64,000 nt of DNA, from contig VWZF01006909.1 of assembly GCA_013396755.1 (NCBI GenBank), positions 186,950 to 250,949 of the forward strand. Direction: 5' to 3'. The stretch is from Sclerurus mexicanus. Its lineage: Eukaryota > Chordata > Aves > Passeriformes > Furnariidae. The number at the start of each line of letters is the position of its first letter. The stretch's first letter is position 1. This document shows, one piece after another, positions 13,475 through 61,976 of the stretch. The notes beneath the pieces were generated by a model, which saw only the letters and a program-made list of their open reading frames with translations, was not told where the DNA came from and did no database searches. Made by a program: the position numbers and the translations under genes.

Positions 13475-15339
13475 TCAGACTTTGCACCGACAGCTGCTGC
13501 AAGCAGATGAGGAGCTCTCACTCTTCCAGGTCTCATGTTTCACTTAAACATCCACAGTGCTGAGATGTCAGTCCCCAGATTTCCAGCCCACATCCCATTT
13601 TTTTACTCCACCTCTTTCCTTGGAGGTACCAGTGCTGGCCACCACCAAGCCAAGCAAGGTACCACACTCCACACTCCCTGGTTCTATTAATCAGAGGAAA
13701 CTCTTGTGATTTAAGTCTGGCATGTGGTTCTTTGTTTAATGCTGTTTAATGGGAGTTGCTTTACTCATGTGCTTGTGTACACACATTTTTTGCCATATTT
13801 TTCCAATTACTTCCCTCGAGCCAATCACACTCAAATGGAGCTCTGAGTCTGGACTGGTGGCTGCTCAGGGCACACAGACTCCTTGCACGCACTTGAAATA
13901 TGCTGAAATCTGTTATTGATGGAGCCACATGGTTGGTAATTTTCTTTTGCGAGGGAAGATTTAGAGGCCTGGCTGTTTAGATAATGAGGAACTCCCTTGT
14001 AGTCCCACATCCCAAGCCACATTTCCCCTGCTGAGCACTGGGAGATTCCTCCTGGATGGCTCAGTGACCTGTTTGTGGATGCTGACACCTCCACCTGAGG
14101 GAGGCACAGCTGGCAGCGTAAGCCAAGGCCTGGCTGCACTTCCTAGAGGTGACACCGTGCCATCTACTATCTCACCTGGAACCCATGGCAAAGGGCAAGT
14201 CACCCAGGCAGTCTGGGAGCATCTGCTGGGATGGAAAGGTTGTTTCTGGAGTCACTTCAGCATCCCTGAGCTCCTGAGAAAGTGCCCAGTGGAGGTGTCT
14301 ATCCGTAGCTAAACACCTGCAGAAGGTGGCAGAGCAATGACCATGGGAGGCTGAGGTAAGGAGCAGATATCTGTGGGTGGAGACAGAAAGTTGTCCCCAG
14401 ATCCATTATTTATGTTTTCCTTCCTTCCTTTCCTCTTCCCTTTTCCCCAACAGATACCCAAGCTCAGTATAAACTACCCAGGAGAAATTTCTCCTCTTCT
14501 TAGTCATCTCTAGGCTCATTTTCATTCACTCAGTGTAGAGGGGGCTGCGGTGGGGCTGACAAGTGTGACCTCATCCATCCCACCCCAACCTGCTGGCCAA
14601 GTGGTATCGGAACGCTGAGCACCTGCTCCTCTTTGAACCTGACATGAACAGAAACGTGTCCAAAATAGCCGTGATCTCCAAGGGAGGAACATTTCCCTCA
14701 TTAGTTTCAGGTTTACACCTTTCAGATTCAATCAGAGGAAGCATTTCTGCTTCTTAAGCCCAGACTTTTGTGATCCTCCTCTTCCTTCAGAGGTGGTCAA
14801 TTCCAAGCGTCCAGGAGCCTGCTGCTGATGCTGTGGAGAAAGGGCCTTAGCAAGTACTTGGCAGCGTTGTTTCTAGAAGAACTTCATGCCAGTAGCTTCC
14901 ACTTTTAATTTTTGGCAGTCAAAAGGATCCTTTCCCTGGCAGTTTTTAGAACTCTGCCCGCTTGCCCAGGGACAGATACCACGCGCACTGGTGGGGTGCC
15001 GAGGGGTGACTGCACAGTGGAAAGGCATTAAAAGCCTTCTCCCTACCAAAAAAAGCCCATCTGACTGTGGCCTGGCGTTCAGGTCATCACTGGGGTCCCC
15101 TCGGGTTTGGCTCTAGGGCCGTGCTGGGCACAGCCTGGCTGCTGTCCTGCCGTTCCTCGTGGACACGGGGACCACACTCTCTCCTGCTGGGGTTCTTCTT
15201 TTCCAAACTCCATCCTCACAAAAAGCACAGACGTGATGTGTTCCAGCCTTTCACATCCCCCAAACCCCCCAAAACCCGGTGCCATGTGCCAGGCTTAGGT
15301 TAGCACCCCGGTTTTCCACACTGCCAGAGTTCCAGGAAC

Positions 15340-15600
15340 AGAATTGTGATGGTCAAAGCAAGCTGCTCAGCCCATGCCATGTTTGCCTGCAAGGAAGTGG
15401 GATGTTTATGTTTATTCCAATTGATCCTGATGTATGACACTTTTGTTCCATTTAGCAGCTGTTTGGCCCATTTTATACCGCAAGAGGAGATTAAGATCCA
15501 AAGTACATCGGGCTGTGTTATGAGTAACAGCCGTTTAATAGCAATAACAATGAATAACAATTTGAAGTTTGGCTTTTAGCTATTATTATGTCTAAGGTTA
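15340..15600. promoter_or_regulatory. Candidate conserved non-coding element
   Basis: This is a unique AT-rich stretch with no repeat character. It is dense in developmental-factor-like words, including two AACAAT (SOX-type) cores at 15546-15551 and 15556-15561, spaced exactly 10 bases apart. Conservation could not be tested here. Confidence 0.35.
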
Positions 15601-16445
15601 GTTTGTTTTTCCTACAAATAAATACATATCTATATATAAAATATATCGATATATATTAAACGGATATACCTAAGGACAAAGCAATGTGTTTCCGGACAAA
15701 ACCTCCGACTGTTCTAGATTTCTCAACCGAGTCATTCCGCAAAATAACGTTTGGGAAGGAGTGCAATGTGTGTGGTGAATCCATAGGTAAATCCCAGCCC
15801 AGGACTCCCACCACAGAGCCGTGCAGAAGGGCTGCAGCCAAACCCATCACCCAGGGATCCGTCGGACACAAACAAACTGGCAGGAAGGATCAGCATGCTT
15901 TTCCAGAAGGAATGGCACTGTGTCCTGCCAGCCTGCCTGAAGGACATGGAATTATCTCACAGGGTGCTGGCAAAAGTGACACTCCAATGGAGAGCAAACC
16001 TTCCACGAGCAGCAGAATGACACTTCTCCCTGTTGGAATTCCTGTATGGACAATGCGTTATTCCTGTCCCTGCTCACCTCCAGTGCCTGAGCCTTGGGAA
16101 AGGGACCCGGGCCAAGGTTTATCTCATCCAGCACAGTGTGTAATTAGGGAAAGATGCCTGGATTCGAGGACTGCGGGCCCAGAACGGGCTGTTTATTTAC
16201 AGAATGGGCTGTGCAAATCCGTGCTGTGCACAGGATTGCAGTGACTTCCCGGGACAGGCGTGTGCGTGGGAAGTGCCTCATCCAGCTGAGCAGCCCCTGA
16301 CCATTTGGGGCCACGAGGGAGACAGTTTTCAGAAAGAAATCTGCATAAAAATAAACTACTGCTGACAAAATAACTATAATAGAGTCAGGTCCCTTTTTGT
16401 TATTGACTATGCAATGAAAAAGGGTTGAAAATACAGCTTGAAATG

Positions 16446-16672
16446 ATAGAATCACAGAATGGTTTGGGTGGGAAGGGACCTCAAAGAGCATCTCATCTCA
16501 TCCCATCCCCTGCCATGGGCAGGGACACCTTCCACCAGCCCAGGTCGCTCCAAGCCCCGTCCAACCCGGCCTTGGACACTCCCAGGGATCCAGGGGCAGC
16601 CACAGCTTCTCTGGGCACCCTGTGCCAGGGCCTGCCCACCCTCACAGGGAAGAATTCCTTCCTAAATGTGAG
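16446..16672 (-). mobile_element. CR1 LINE 3' end
   Basis: The left end, ATAGAATCACAGAATGG, is the reverse of the CR1 tail. The body runs through the AGCCACAGCTTCTCTGGGCA block to CTCACAGGGAAGAATTCCTT. Confidence 0.93.
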
Positions 16673-17229
16673 ACAACCTTTTATTTTGTACAAATAGTCT
16701 AAAATTAGACAATATAGAGAAGAGTAAAGCATATGACAATTACATTTCAAATGACTGGTTAAATCCAAAGGAAAAAATCCTGGGTTCTTATCCTGTCTGA
16801 CAGGTGGCTTACTTCTGATCCCACATCTTAATCTTTGCAGTCATGTTTTCTTTCAGAGTCAGTTATTCTGTTCTAAAAGGAGGTCGTGTTATAAGGACAA
16901 TGTATTATGAAGCACAGAGCACATCGCTGGGAAATAAAATATTTTTAAAAACAGAATTTCAGGATCAGTTTGTTGACCTGGTGACACAGGAAGACTTGTC
17001 AGAGGTTTGGGAGCTTGGGGTTGGGTAGTTTTTCTTTATTTGCTGTATTTCCAATGCATGGAAATGGGCACAAGTGATGAGCTACAAGCAGATCTGTTAA
17101 TCACATCCCAAACCTACCTCTCGCCACCTTCTCTGAAGTGTCACACGTGGCAGGGACAGTGCACTCAGGGTGGACACAGCTGTGAGTGCTGCTGGAGTGG
17201 GCTGGCCTGGAGCACGAGAATGGATGAAC

Positions 17230-17460
17230 CACAGAGTCACAAAATGGTTTGAGTTGGAAGGGACCTTAAAGTTCATGTTGTTCCAACCCCCTGCCATGGG
17301 CAGGGACACCTTCTACCAGCCCAGGTTGCTCCAAGCCCCGTCCAGCCTGGCCTTGAATGCTTCCAGGGATGGGGCAGCCACAGCTTCTCTGGGCACCCTG
17401 TGCCAGGGTTTCATCACCCTCGAAGGGAAGAATTTCTTCCTAATGTCCAGCCATCTGGAA
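17230..17460 (-). mobile_element. CR1 LINE 3' end
   Basis: This is a minus-oriented copy of the same subtype as 16446-16672, with the tail at CACAGAGTCACAAAATGG. The two copies are only 0.6 kb apart in the same orientation. Confidence 0.92.
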
Positions 17461-18252
17461 GGGCTCCACGTTGCATGGTTGTGCTGCAGGTTCGCACAGT
17501 TCCATGGCACTGCAGGAATATCCTTCATTTTCGCATCATTTAATAGTCATCAGCCAGAAATTCCTGGGGTGAGACACTTTGTAGAGGCTCCTTCCTTGCT
17601 GAGCAGTTGCTCTGCATCCCCTCCCAGCTGAGCACTATTCTGTACCCCGTCCCTGTCCCTCCTCCTGTCTGTGGCCAGAAAATGCCCCTGCAAAGGGGCA
17701 CATGCTGTAGGGCACAACCACCCTATGTGCCCTTTCGGGGGGCACAGCAGCAGGACTGTGAAGCTGCTGGTGGGGGGTGATGTGGCCAGAACCCACCTCC
17801 AGCAGTAATTCTCATCCTGCTCTGTCCCTACCAGAACAAAAACCCCTGCCAAGCACAACTGGAAGCAGATGCTCTTGGGCTTACAGTCAGTCCTCCAAAT
17901 CCCAAGGATCTCCTTTTGCGGCCATGGAAAGAGGCATGTCAGCAGCTCACCAGCCTTTTCGTCCAGTGCAAGGTAAGTATGAATCAAAAAACCACTTGCT
18001 GCCCAAGTTTTGCAGATTTATTTCTCCCCCTGCTCCTCATTTAGCAAACCAAGGTTGTTAAAACTCGTGGAAATATTTCACAAGGCTCTTGTTGGGTAGT
18101 GATGGAGTTGGTGAATAAGACTGATAAATGAGGGAGGGCAGAGCTGGCCTAGGCAGGGCAAGGCTGCTTTGCCATCGAGTTTGGCGGGGTGCAGGGTTAT
18201 CCATCCTTGCCAAAGCAGAGGAGGTGGGGGAGATCAACTGTGGCTTTTTTTT

Positions 18253-18282
18253 TCCAGGGCCTGCCCACCCTCACAGGGAAGA
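18253..18282 (-). mobile_element. Short CR1-like fragment
   Basis: About 30 bases match the CCTGCCCACCCTCACAGGGA block of CR1 in minus orientation. The flanks do not extend the match, so this is either a remnant or a chance match. Confidence 0.45.
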
Positions 18283-18693
18283 CAATAGGAACTTCTCTGT
18301 TGCAAGGATGACTTTGGTCAGGGTGAGGTTTGTACGAATCCAGAGGTCCTACCTGAAACACACCCAGCAGGGCTCTGGAGGGAATAACAGCATAAGAGAG
18401 CATCAGGAGCGTAATGGAAACAGGACAGCGATGAGGATGGCAGTGCGATATGGGGCTTTGAGAAGCATCAGCAGGACTGAGTCACTGCGGGAGATAAACA
18501 GTCCCCATGTGATGCTGTTTCCTCTCAAATGCTGCTGCAACCAGCACAAACATACTGAAAACCAACAGCAGTTTCTTCACCGCAGTTGATTGCTTTGCCT
18601 GCGTCTATTTAATTCCCCATTTGGCTTCAAGCACTGGACAAACTCTAGCCTTAATATTCTCCTTGTTTTAAACAACAAATACTCATTAAAGAA

Positions 18694-18810
18694 GTGTTTG
18701 GACAAATCTCTCAGGCACATGGTGGGATCTTTGGGGTGTCCTGTGCAGGACCAGGAGCTGGACCCCTTGTGGGTCCCTCCCAGCTCAGGATATTGTGTGA
18801 CTTTATGGCT
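18694..18810 (+). mobile_element. CR1 LINE 3' end, diverged
   Basis: The match covers the last approximately 115 bases of the element: CCTGTGCAGGACCAGGAGCT, then GTGGGTCCCTCCCAGCTCAG and a decayed tail. Confidence 0.8.
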
Positions 18811-19599
18811 TCTTCTGTTCCTCACATCGCATTTGTGTCATTGCTCAGAAAATGGAGAATCACGACATTCTTGGTGATTCAGAGTTTCTCCCCACTGCAC
18901 ATAGCTCAGACAGAAAGCCATGACCTTTGGGGTCACACGTCACTTTCTTTTTGGACCTTCGTGGCAAGTGCTGGAAGTTGGTGGCCCAAAGAGCCACCAG
19001 CACCTTCCTGAAGCACCCCTGGATCAGGGTGGGTTGTAGCTGGAGATTTAGAAAAGCATTAGAAAGCATCATGGATTAAATCTGCCTCAGGTTAGAGGGG
19101 GAAAAAGTCACTCCAAGGTGGTTTTCAAACGTCTTTGTGACAGACAAGCCACAATAGAAGCATCTGACAGGGAAACAGCGCCTTGGAGAAACCAAGGTGT
19201 GTGGCTGGGGAGGAAGAAAAGTTCCCTTTGTCTCAAGAGCAGCAAAGTCACTGAATGCGATGAAGGTTTAATCCCTGCAGATGGTCTTTAGCCACAGCAT
19301 CTTTATTCTCTCCTCACCAGCATCTGTCGAAGAGTTGTCATCGCTGCTCATGCCAAAAGCCAGGCAGGAACAATTTGTGTAAGCCCAGCTGAAGATAAGG
19401 AGCTGGTTAATGGTGACACTCCCTGTCAGCAGCCACGCACACTCAGCCCTGACAGCTCCCTTTCAGTGGGCTGGAGAGGTGTTATCCACAGGGACGGGGC
19501 CCCACGGGGGGAATGTGGGCAACAAAAGGCCCACACAAAGGGAGCACTTTGGGGCTGAAGCGTGTCTGGCTCCCCCAGGCTTCCGAGGGGCCACACAGG

Positions 19600-19720
19600 G
19601 ACGGGCGGGCGAGTCCTTCGCTCTAATTAATATTTCATTCTCAGAGCGAGTTATCCCTGGGGAGGAGTTAAGGGTTTGCACATTTCGAGGCAAAGTACTG
19701 AGACTGGTGAGGTCGAATTA
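19600..19720. promoter_or_regulatory. Candidate conserved non-coding element
   Basis: A short unique stretch with CTCTAATTAATATTTCATTC flanked by CpG-containing words. The mix of AT-rich homeobox-type words and retained CpGs is what drew attention. Confidence 0.25.
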
Positions 19721-22419
19721 AGAAAATATGTTGAAAGGAGCTGCTGCAGACTTAACCCTGGGCAAGGGACATGTAAACCACACAGCATTAGTGCACTTTC
19801 AATCATATAACTTGTTCTATGTCCTATTTTAAGGTCTGCTCCAATAAATTTACACATAAGTGCTGCTAGGAAACCTTCACCCCTTCTTCCCTTTCTGTCT
19901 CCTCTGGACTGAGGCATCTGATATTCCATCTTGTGCAGAAGGGTTGTTTTCCAAACCAAGCCACCAAATATGTTTTATGACAGCAATAAAATGAAGTGGC
20001 TGTGGGCTGGAACTGCTGAGTTCAGCAAAGAAAGGGGGAAAAGTAGTCAGTGGAGGTGAGTTTCTGCTGGCATCAGGAGCAAGGAGGCTGAATACAGCAG
20101 GCTGGTGGGTCACCCAGGCTCCAGGGCAAAGGGCTGGGGGCACACGGGCTAGGGATATATGGATGTGAAAGACTGGGCACTGCAACCCCGGAATCCCATC
20201 AGTCATTACCAGCAAGGTACAAGCACCTAAAGGAAGACCCTGTGTCACTCATGACAGGCCTCCTCTCTAGGGTTCTTTATCCAAGGGAATGGGAAAAGAA
20301 AGGCAAAACAGGCAGCAGTGATTCCTCTAAACTTCCAAAGCAAGCCACTGGCCAAGCTGGGAATGTCCCCAGCTCTCAGCCTGACAGTTGGGAGCACAGC
20401 AACAAATGCCCACCCTGGGTCTGATCTCAGAGCCCACCTGAGTGGCTGGAGGTGGCCAAAGGGATGCTGCTCCCCAGGACTGAGCAGGACAGGGATGGCC
20501 TGCAAGCCTGGGTTTGTTGGAGCACCATGTCAAAGCTGAGCTCTTCATCCAGAGTTTCCTCCTTCTCTTCGCCCCAGGCTATTGTCAGGCAGCAGTCCCT
20601 TAATCCAGCTGTAATTCTTCAGGATACAGCTTGCCCAAGAGAGCCAAGTAATTACAGATCTCAGACTGGTGAACCGGAGAACAGCAAGAAAAATGATGCC
20701 ACGGTGTGCTGAGTGGTTTACCTGTGAGCTTATCAGGTGCAATTTAGTGAAAGCCCTCCCTGGCTGGGCACAGAAAGAGGGAGAGGCACTTAGCCTGTCT
20801 AATGGCTCCTGGGACATTGATTCAGCTTTGGGAAAGGTTCATTTGTTTCCCCCCCTCACAAATGCAGGGAAAACAAATCCTGTCTGGGAGCAGTGGTCTC
20901 TGTAGGGTGAAGTGGACCAAGAACAAACATAGAGTCTGTGCTGCCTTCCTGACAGAGCCACCACCATTAATTGGCCCTGCACATCCACATGGTTCTCACG
21001 GACAGCAACAAGGGGAAGGTCTTCATGAAGGGACACTGGGTTTCGTGTGACCATGAAGCAACATCTGCAAAAGAGATGTGGCCACAGCAGAGGTCTGGCC
21101 CACGGTGCCCACGGCCCAGCTAATGAGTGAGAAATGAGTGATGAACACTGTCACAGTCCAGCCTCACGGCCAAGAGGGAACAGAGGATGCCCTGGTGACC
21201 TCAGGAAGAAAGGGTTTCCCTTGGGCTGCCAAAGAGAGCTCTTCAAACTGTAAATGGAGGAGCAGTGTAAACACAAAGCCTTTCAAGATGTGTCATCTAA
21301 TTGACTCCTAAGTGACTGCCAATTATTAATTTGGTTGAGTTGAAGGTGAGAGGAAGGCTCATGGTCACACAGGGTCTGCAAACACCTGCCAGGGTGTGAT
21401 GGGGTGAGGCAAGGAGTGAGCCAGGAGCAGGCTGAGCCAGCCAAGGAGGTGCCAGCCCCAGGCTGATCCCTGCCTCTCCCTGGGCAGTGCGGGGTGGAGC
21501 TCGAGGTACAGTGAGCTGGGGGACAGAAGAATGCGAAGTTTGACAGGAGAGTGACCTAAAAATGAGCCTCAAAGTGCATCTTCCCAACCAGCTGGAAACA
21601 GAAGGAAATCTTTTTAAGAGAAGAGGAGAAGCAGGCTTTCTCTTGTGATACACAGAGAAAAAACTTCAAAACAGTTTACACAGACGCTGTGATCCTGCAG
21701 GGTGGGCACTCCAGATCCATGGCAGATGGTAATGGAAAGAACGGCGCTGGCAGCGTGGGATGGCATCGAGCCACTGCTGGAAGTGACAGTGCAGGAGAGC
21801 CTGCCCCAGCCAGGGATGAGGGATGAACGTGGGGTCTGTGAGATTAACGTGCAGCTGGGCCAAATGTCTGGGTTTGAGTGATTCTTGTCAGTTTAAAGAC
21901 AGAAACAGCAGAAACACAAATGTTGTGAGTAATCATTTACTGGGAGCAGCCAAAAGTCTCTCCACATACGAGTGTAGAGAAAACCCTTCCCTGGCCAGGG
22001 TATCCTTTGTATATGTAGCAGTACATTTATGAATTACCAGTCACTGTAAAAGTAAATCCTAAGACCATGCATGGGGAATGCCAGGATCAAGCTACAGCCC
22101 CCCATCAGCTGTTGTGGAAGTGTATAAGGGAAGGGCATGGACTGCATGGGGACACAGGGCAAGGGAAAACTCACTGAAGGCAAAGGGAGCAGGGGCAACC
22201 TGGAAACTAGGCAAGAGATTTGAAGTGACTGGACAGAATCATGGCCTGAGGAATGACTTGTCTTGTGTCTTCTTCCTGGAGAGATGGCTGAAAAGCCAAG
22301 ATACACCAGCAGTAAAATGTTAAGCAGCCCCCAGCAGCCCAAGAAGCCAACAAGGCAGTCCCTGCTGAAGCGCCATCATGGAAATGGTTGCCCATAGTGG
22401 GCACTGGCTGCTCACTGCA

Positions 22420-22503
22420 GAGGGGTTGGACTAGGTGACCTTTAAAAGGTCCTTTGATTACATTTAAAGGTCCCTTCCAGCTCAAACTGTTCTACGATGA
22501 TTC
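22420..22503 (+). mobile_element. CR1 LINE 3' terminus, internally altered
   Basis: GGTTGGACTAGGTGACCTTT leads into CCCTTCCAGCTCAAACTGTT and TACGATGATTCTA. The TTTAAAGGTCC segment appears twice, suggesting a small internal duplication of about 30 bases. Confidence 0.8.
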
Positions 22504-22979
22504 TAAATACCCCAAAACAGCATGCAGAGGATGCCTGCAGCACCTGCCTCAAACCCTGTCGCTGGCTATGGATAAGGAAGGGTAAGGAATGGCTTGGGAA
22601 GTGCATTGACACTGTTCAAGCTCCTGATGGCCACGTTGCATGTATTGGAAACCACACTGTCCCCCAGCTGAAGACGTGCCTGGCGTCTTGCCTGGCACCC
22701 CGGCCCGTGAGGGTGGGACAGGATGAGCAGCCTCCCCTGGCAGGAACATCCCAGAGCCGCGTTGCCTGTGGACAACCCCAGCCCTGTGTCCCTGCAAAAG
22801 CCACTGTGGATGTGAAGCAGGCCTGGCAGAAGCTTTGGTCACGGTGACACATTTGGGTCCTCCTGCCTGTGCTTCCAGAGGCGTCCCAAGGGGACTCTGT
22901 GACAGTCAGGGATGTGGGCGCTCATCCCGGGGCAGCTGGCACAGCAGCTGTCACCTCTTGTCCCTGGACGGGAGTGGCA

Positions 22980-23400
22980 GCTCTGTCCTGGTTTGGCAGC
23001 ACCCGGTTCCTTCGGGCTGTAGCATCCACGCTCCGCTCCCGTGTGTCCCAGGGTGCTCCCCCAGGAGCCGTGGGGGCACCGCCTGGGTGCTCGCTGCCAC
23101 CATCCACAGCCGATGAACCACCCGTCCACCTCGGGGTGTCTTATGATCATCCCCGGGAGGTTCCACCGCAACCGGTCCCGTTTTCCCGGCTGCGGCTGTT
23201 CGTGAACTGTGAACTCCCCCAGCTGGCCGTGTGTCGATATTGCCGCCTCCCCCCAGCCCGAGCCTGCCCTGCGAGGATGCGACTCCGGCCACCACGGCGA
23301 GCGGTGCCACCTGCGCCGCTCAGCGCATCACTGCAGGCGTCACGGCTGGGTGGCACTTGTGTGTCCCACGGAGTCGGGGCACTGTGGGATGCTGCGTGGG
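22980..23400. promoter_or_regulatory. CpG-rich patch downstream of PHF2
   Basis: I count by eye about 30 CpG dinucleotides in roughly 350 bases (23000-23345), with high G+C. This contrasts with the CpG-poor flanks. It ends at a run of 13 C (23414-23426). It could be a small CpG island, perhaps a promoter for an unannotated transcript or a gene-end island. No conserved protein was recognised, although one plus-strand frame stays open for 196 codons. Confidence 0.45.
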
Positions 23401-23605
23401 AATATGGGAAAAGCCCCCCCCCCCCCGTTTCTCTATGGACGCTCAATCAATACCCATGAAGGAACAACACAGGCAGACCACTTTTGACCTCCGGAGGACA
23501 CAGCCACACAACCTCACCTGTGCCACATGCTTCAGGTGGCTTGCACATTCTTTTGGCCTTTGGACATAAGAGCAGAGAAAACAGATCATTGACTATTCCT
23601 AATGA

Positions 23606-23884
23606 AGATACAGGAGAGCTGGACAGGGGTCTGGAGGGACAGGACAAGGGGGAATGGCTTCCCACTGCCAGAGGGCAGGGTTACATGGGATATTGGGATG
23701 AAATTCTTCCCTGTGAGGATGGTGGTGCCCTGGCACAGGCTGCCCAGAGAAGCTGTGGCTGCCCCATCCCTGGAAGTGTCCAAGGCCAGGCTGGAGCAGC
23801 CTCGTCTAGTGGAAGGTGTCCCTGTCCATGGCAGAATAGTCTTTAAGGTCCCTCCCATTGTGATTCCATGATTTCATGATTCCA
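23606..23884 (+). mobile_element. CR1 LINE 3' end
   Basis: The copy starts at the GAGAGCTGGACAGGGGTCTG block and ends in a partly decayed tail with repeated ATTCCATGATTTCATGATTCC-like octamers. It lies about 130 bases past the estimated PHF2 poly(A) site, in antisense to the gene. Confidence 0.92.
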
Positions 23885-24032
23885 TCCCATCCTGTCGTTG
23901 CCATCCAGTAAGCAAACCCAGATTGCTCCTCTGACCCACCCTCCGGGACCCCCTGGCTGCCTCCCCACCCCTCCTTCGCCGACCCCACAAAAAGGCCAGG
24001 CCCAGGCAATTGTGTACAAAACCTGAAATAGT

Positions 24033-24038
24033 TTTACT
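24033..24038 (-). terminator. Possible poly(A) signal AGTAAA for PHF2
   Basis: AGTAAA is a recognised non-canonical hexamer. It is followed within about 15-25 bases by a U/G-rich segment, as expected for a cleavage site. No better hexamer was found in the 24.0-24.6 kb stretch on the minus strand. This is inference from position and sequence only. Confidence 0.35.
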
Positions 24039-24273
24039 TTGCCTTCTTTTTTTTTTTTTTTTTTTTTTTCCTTCTTTTTTTAAACTTTGCTCTAGGTTTA
24101 CTTAAGATTCTGTGAAGTCGATACAAGAGCATTTGATATGAATCGGTAAATAAAACACCGTCATAGATAGATAGCCACGATAAACTTTGTTAGAAATGTA
24201 CATGTCGCGAAAAAATAATAATACTAATAATAATAATAATCATAATAAAAAAAGCCGGCACGACGCCCAGGCC

Positions 24274-24341
24274 GGCGCGGCCGTGGTGGCCCTGGCGGTG
24301 GCCCTGGTGGCCCTGGTGGTGGCCACGGTGGCCCTGGCCCA
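24274..24341. repeat. GC-rich imperfect repeat in PHF2 3' UTR
   Basis: Imperfect GGTGGCCCTG-type units, about 5-6 copies on the plus strand. It forms part of the segment that is copied exactly at 25123-25210. Confidence 0.85.
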
Positions 24342-24577
24342 CGGCGGCGGGTGGCTCTGGTTCCCCGCAGGCGCCGCGCCCGGGTAATGTGTGTATATAA
24401 ACAAAGCCCATAAGAAATGTACAAATATAAAAAGCTNTAGTCGCTCTCAGCGCTCTGAGAAAGGACGTCTATATTAAAAAATATTTATAGCAGGATTCTG
24501 TACAGTCCGACCGCTGAAAGTTAAAAGGGGTTATTGTGGTGGTGGCCCAGAGCTGGGTGGCAGTGTCCACGGAGCCA

Positions 24578-61976
<37,399 letters not shown>

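Larger units (their letters stand above)
1..24009. other. Intergenic region downstream of PHF2
   Basis: I find no supported protein-coding gene, tRNA or rRNA in these 24 kb. Open frames on both strands are short, lack family motifs and often coincide with CR1 sequence. The stretches 1-3347, 3524-5713, 5937-8600, 9291-10618, 10807-16445, 17461-18693 and 18810-22420 hold unique sequence with small simple repeats and the candidate regulatory stretches listed separately. In mammals BARX1 lies further on in this direction. Confidence 0.8.
24010..24577 (-). other. PHF2: PHF2 3' UTR (incomplete in this assembly)
   Basis: The 3' UTR runs leftward from the stop codon. It contains a GC-rich imperfect repeat of GGCCACC-type units (24274-24341), an ATT-rich tract (24210-24250) and a 23-base homopolymer (24047-24069). 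A variant poly(A) signal AGTAAA lies at 24033-24038 on the minus strand, followed by U/G-rich sequence, so cleavage near 24010-24020 is plausible; no canonical AATAAA was seen nearby. The single N at 24437 marks a break where about 450 bases seem to be missing (they sit at 25427-25876). The left end is an estimate. Confidence 0.6.

Noticed and set aside
15684..16244. 186-codon open frame on the plus strand
   Set aside because: The translation has no family motif and low-complexity Pro/Ser content. No splice context or neighbour supports it.
18128..18589. 153-codon open frame
   Set aside because: It overlaps a CR1-like fragment and has no protein motif.
22869..23459. 196-codon open frame on the plus strand
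   Set aside because: It lies in CpG-rich DNA where stops are rare. It has no recognisable domain, and other frames in the same place are also open.
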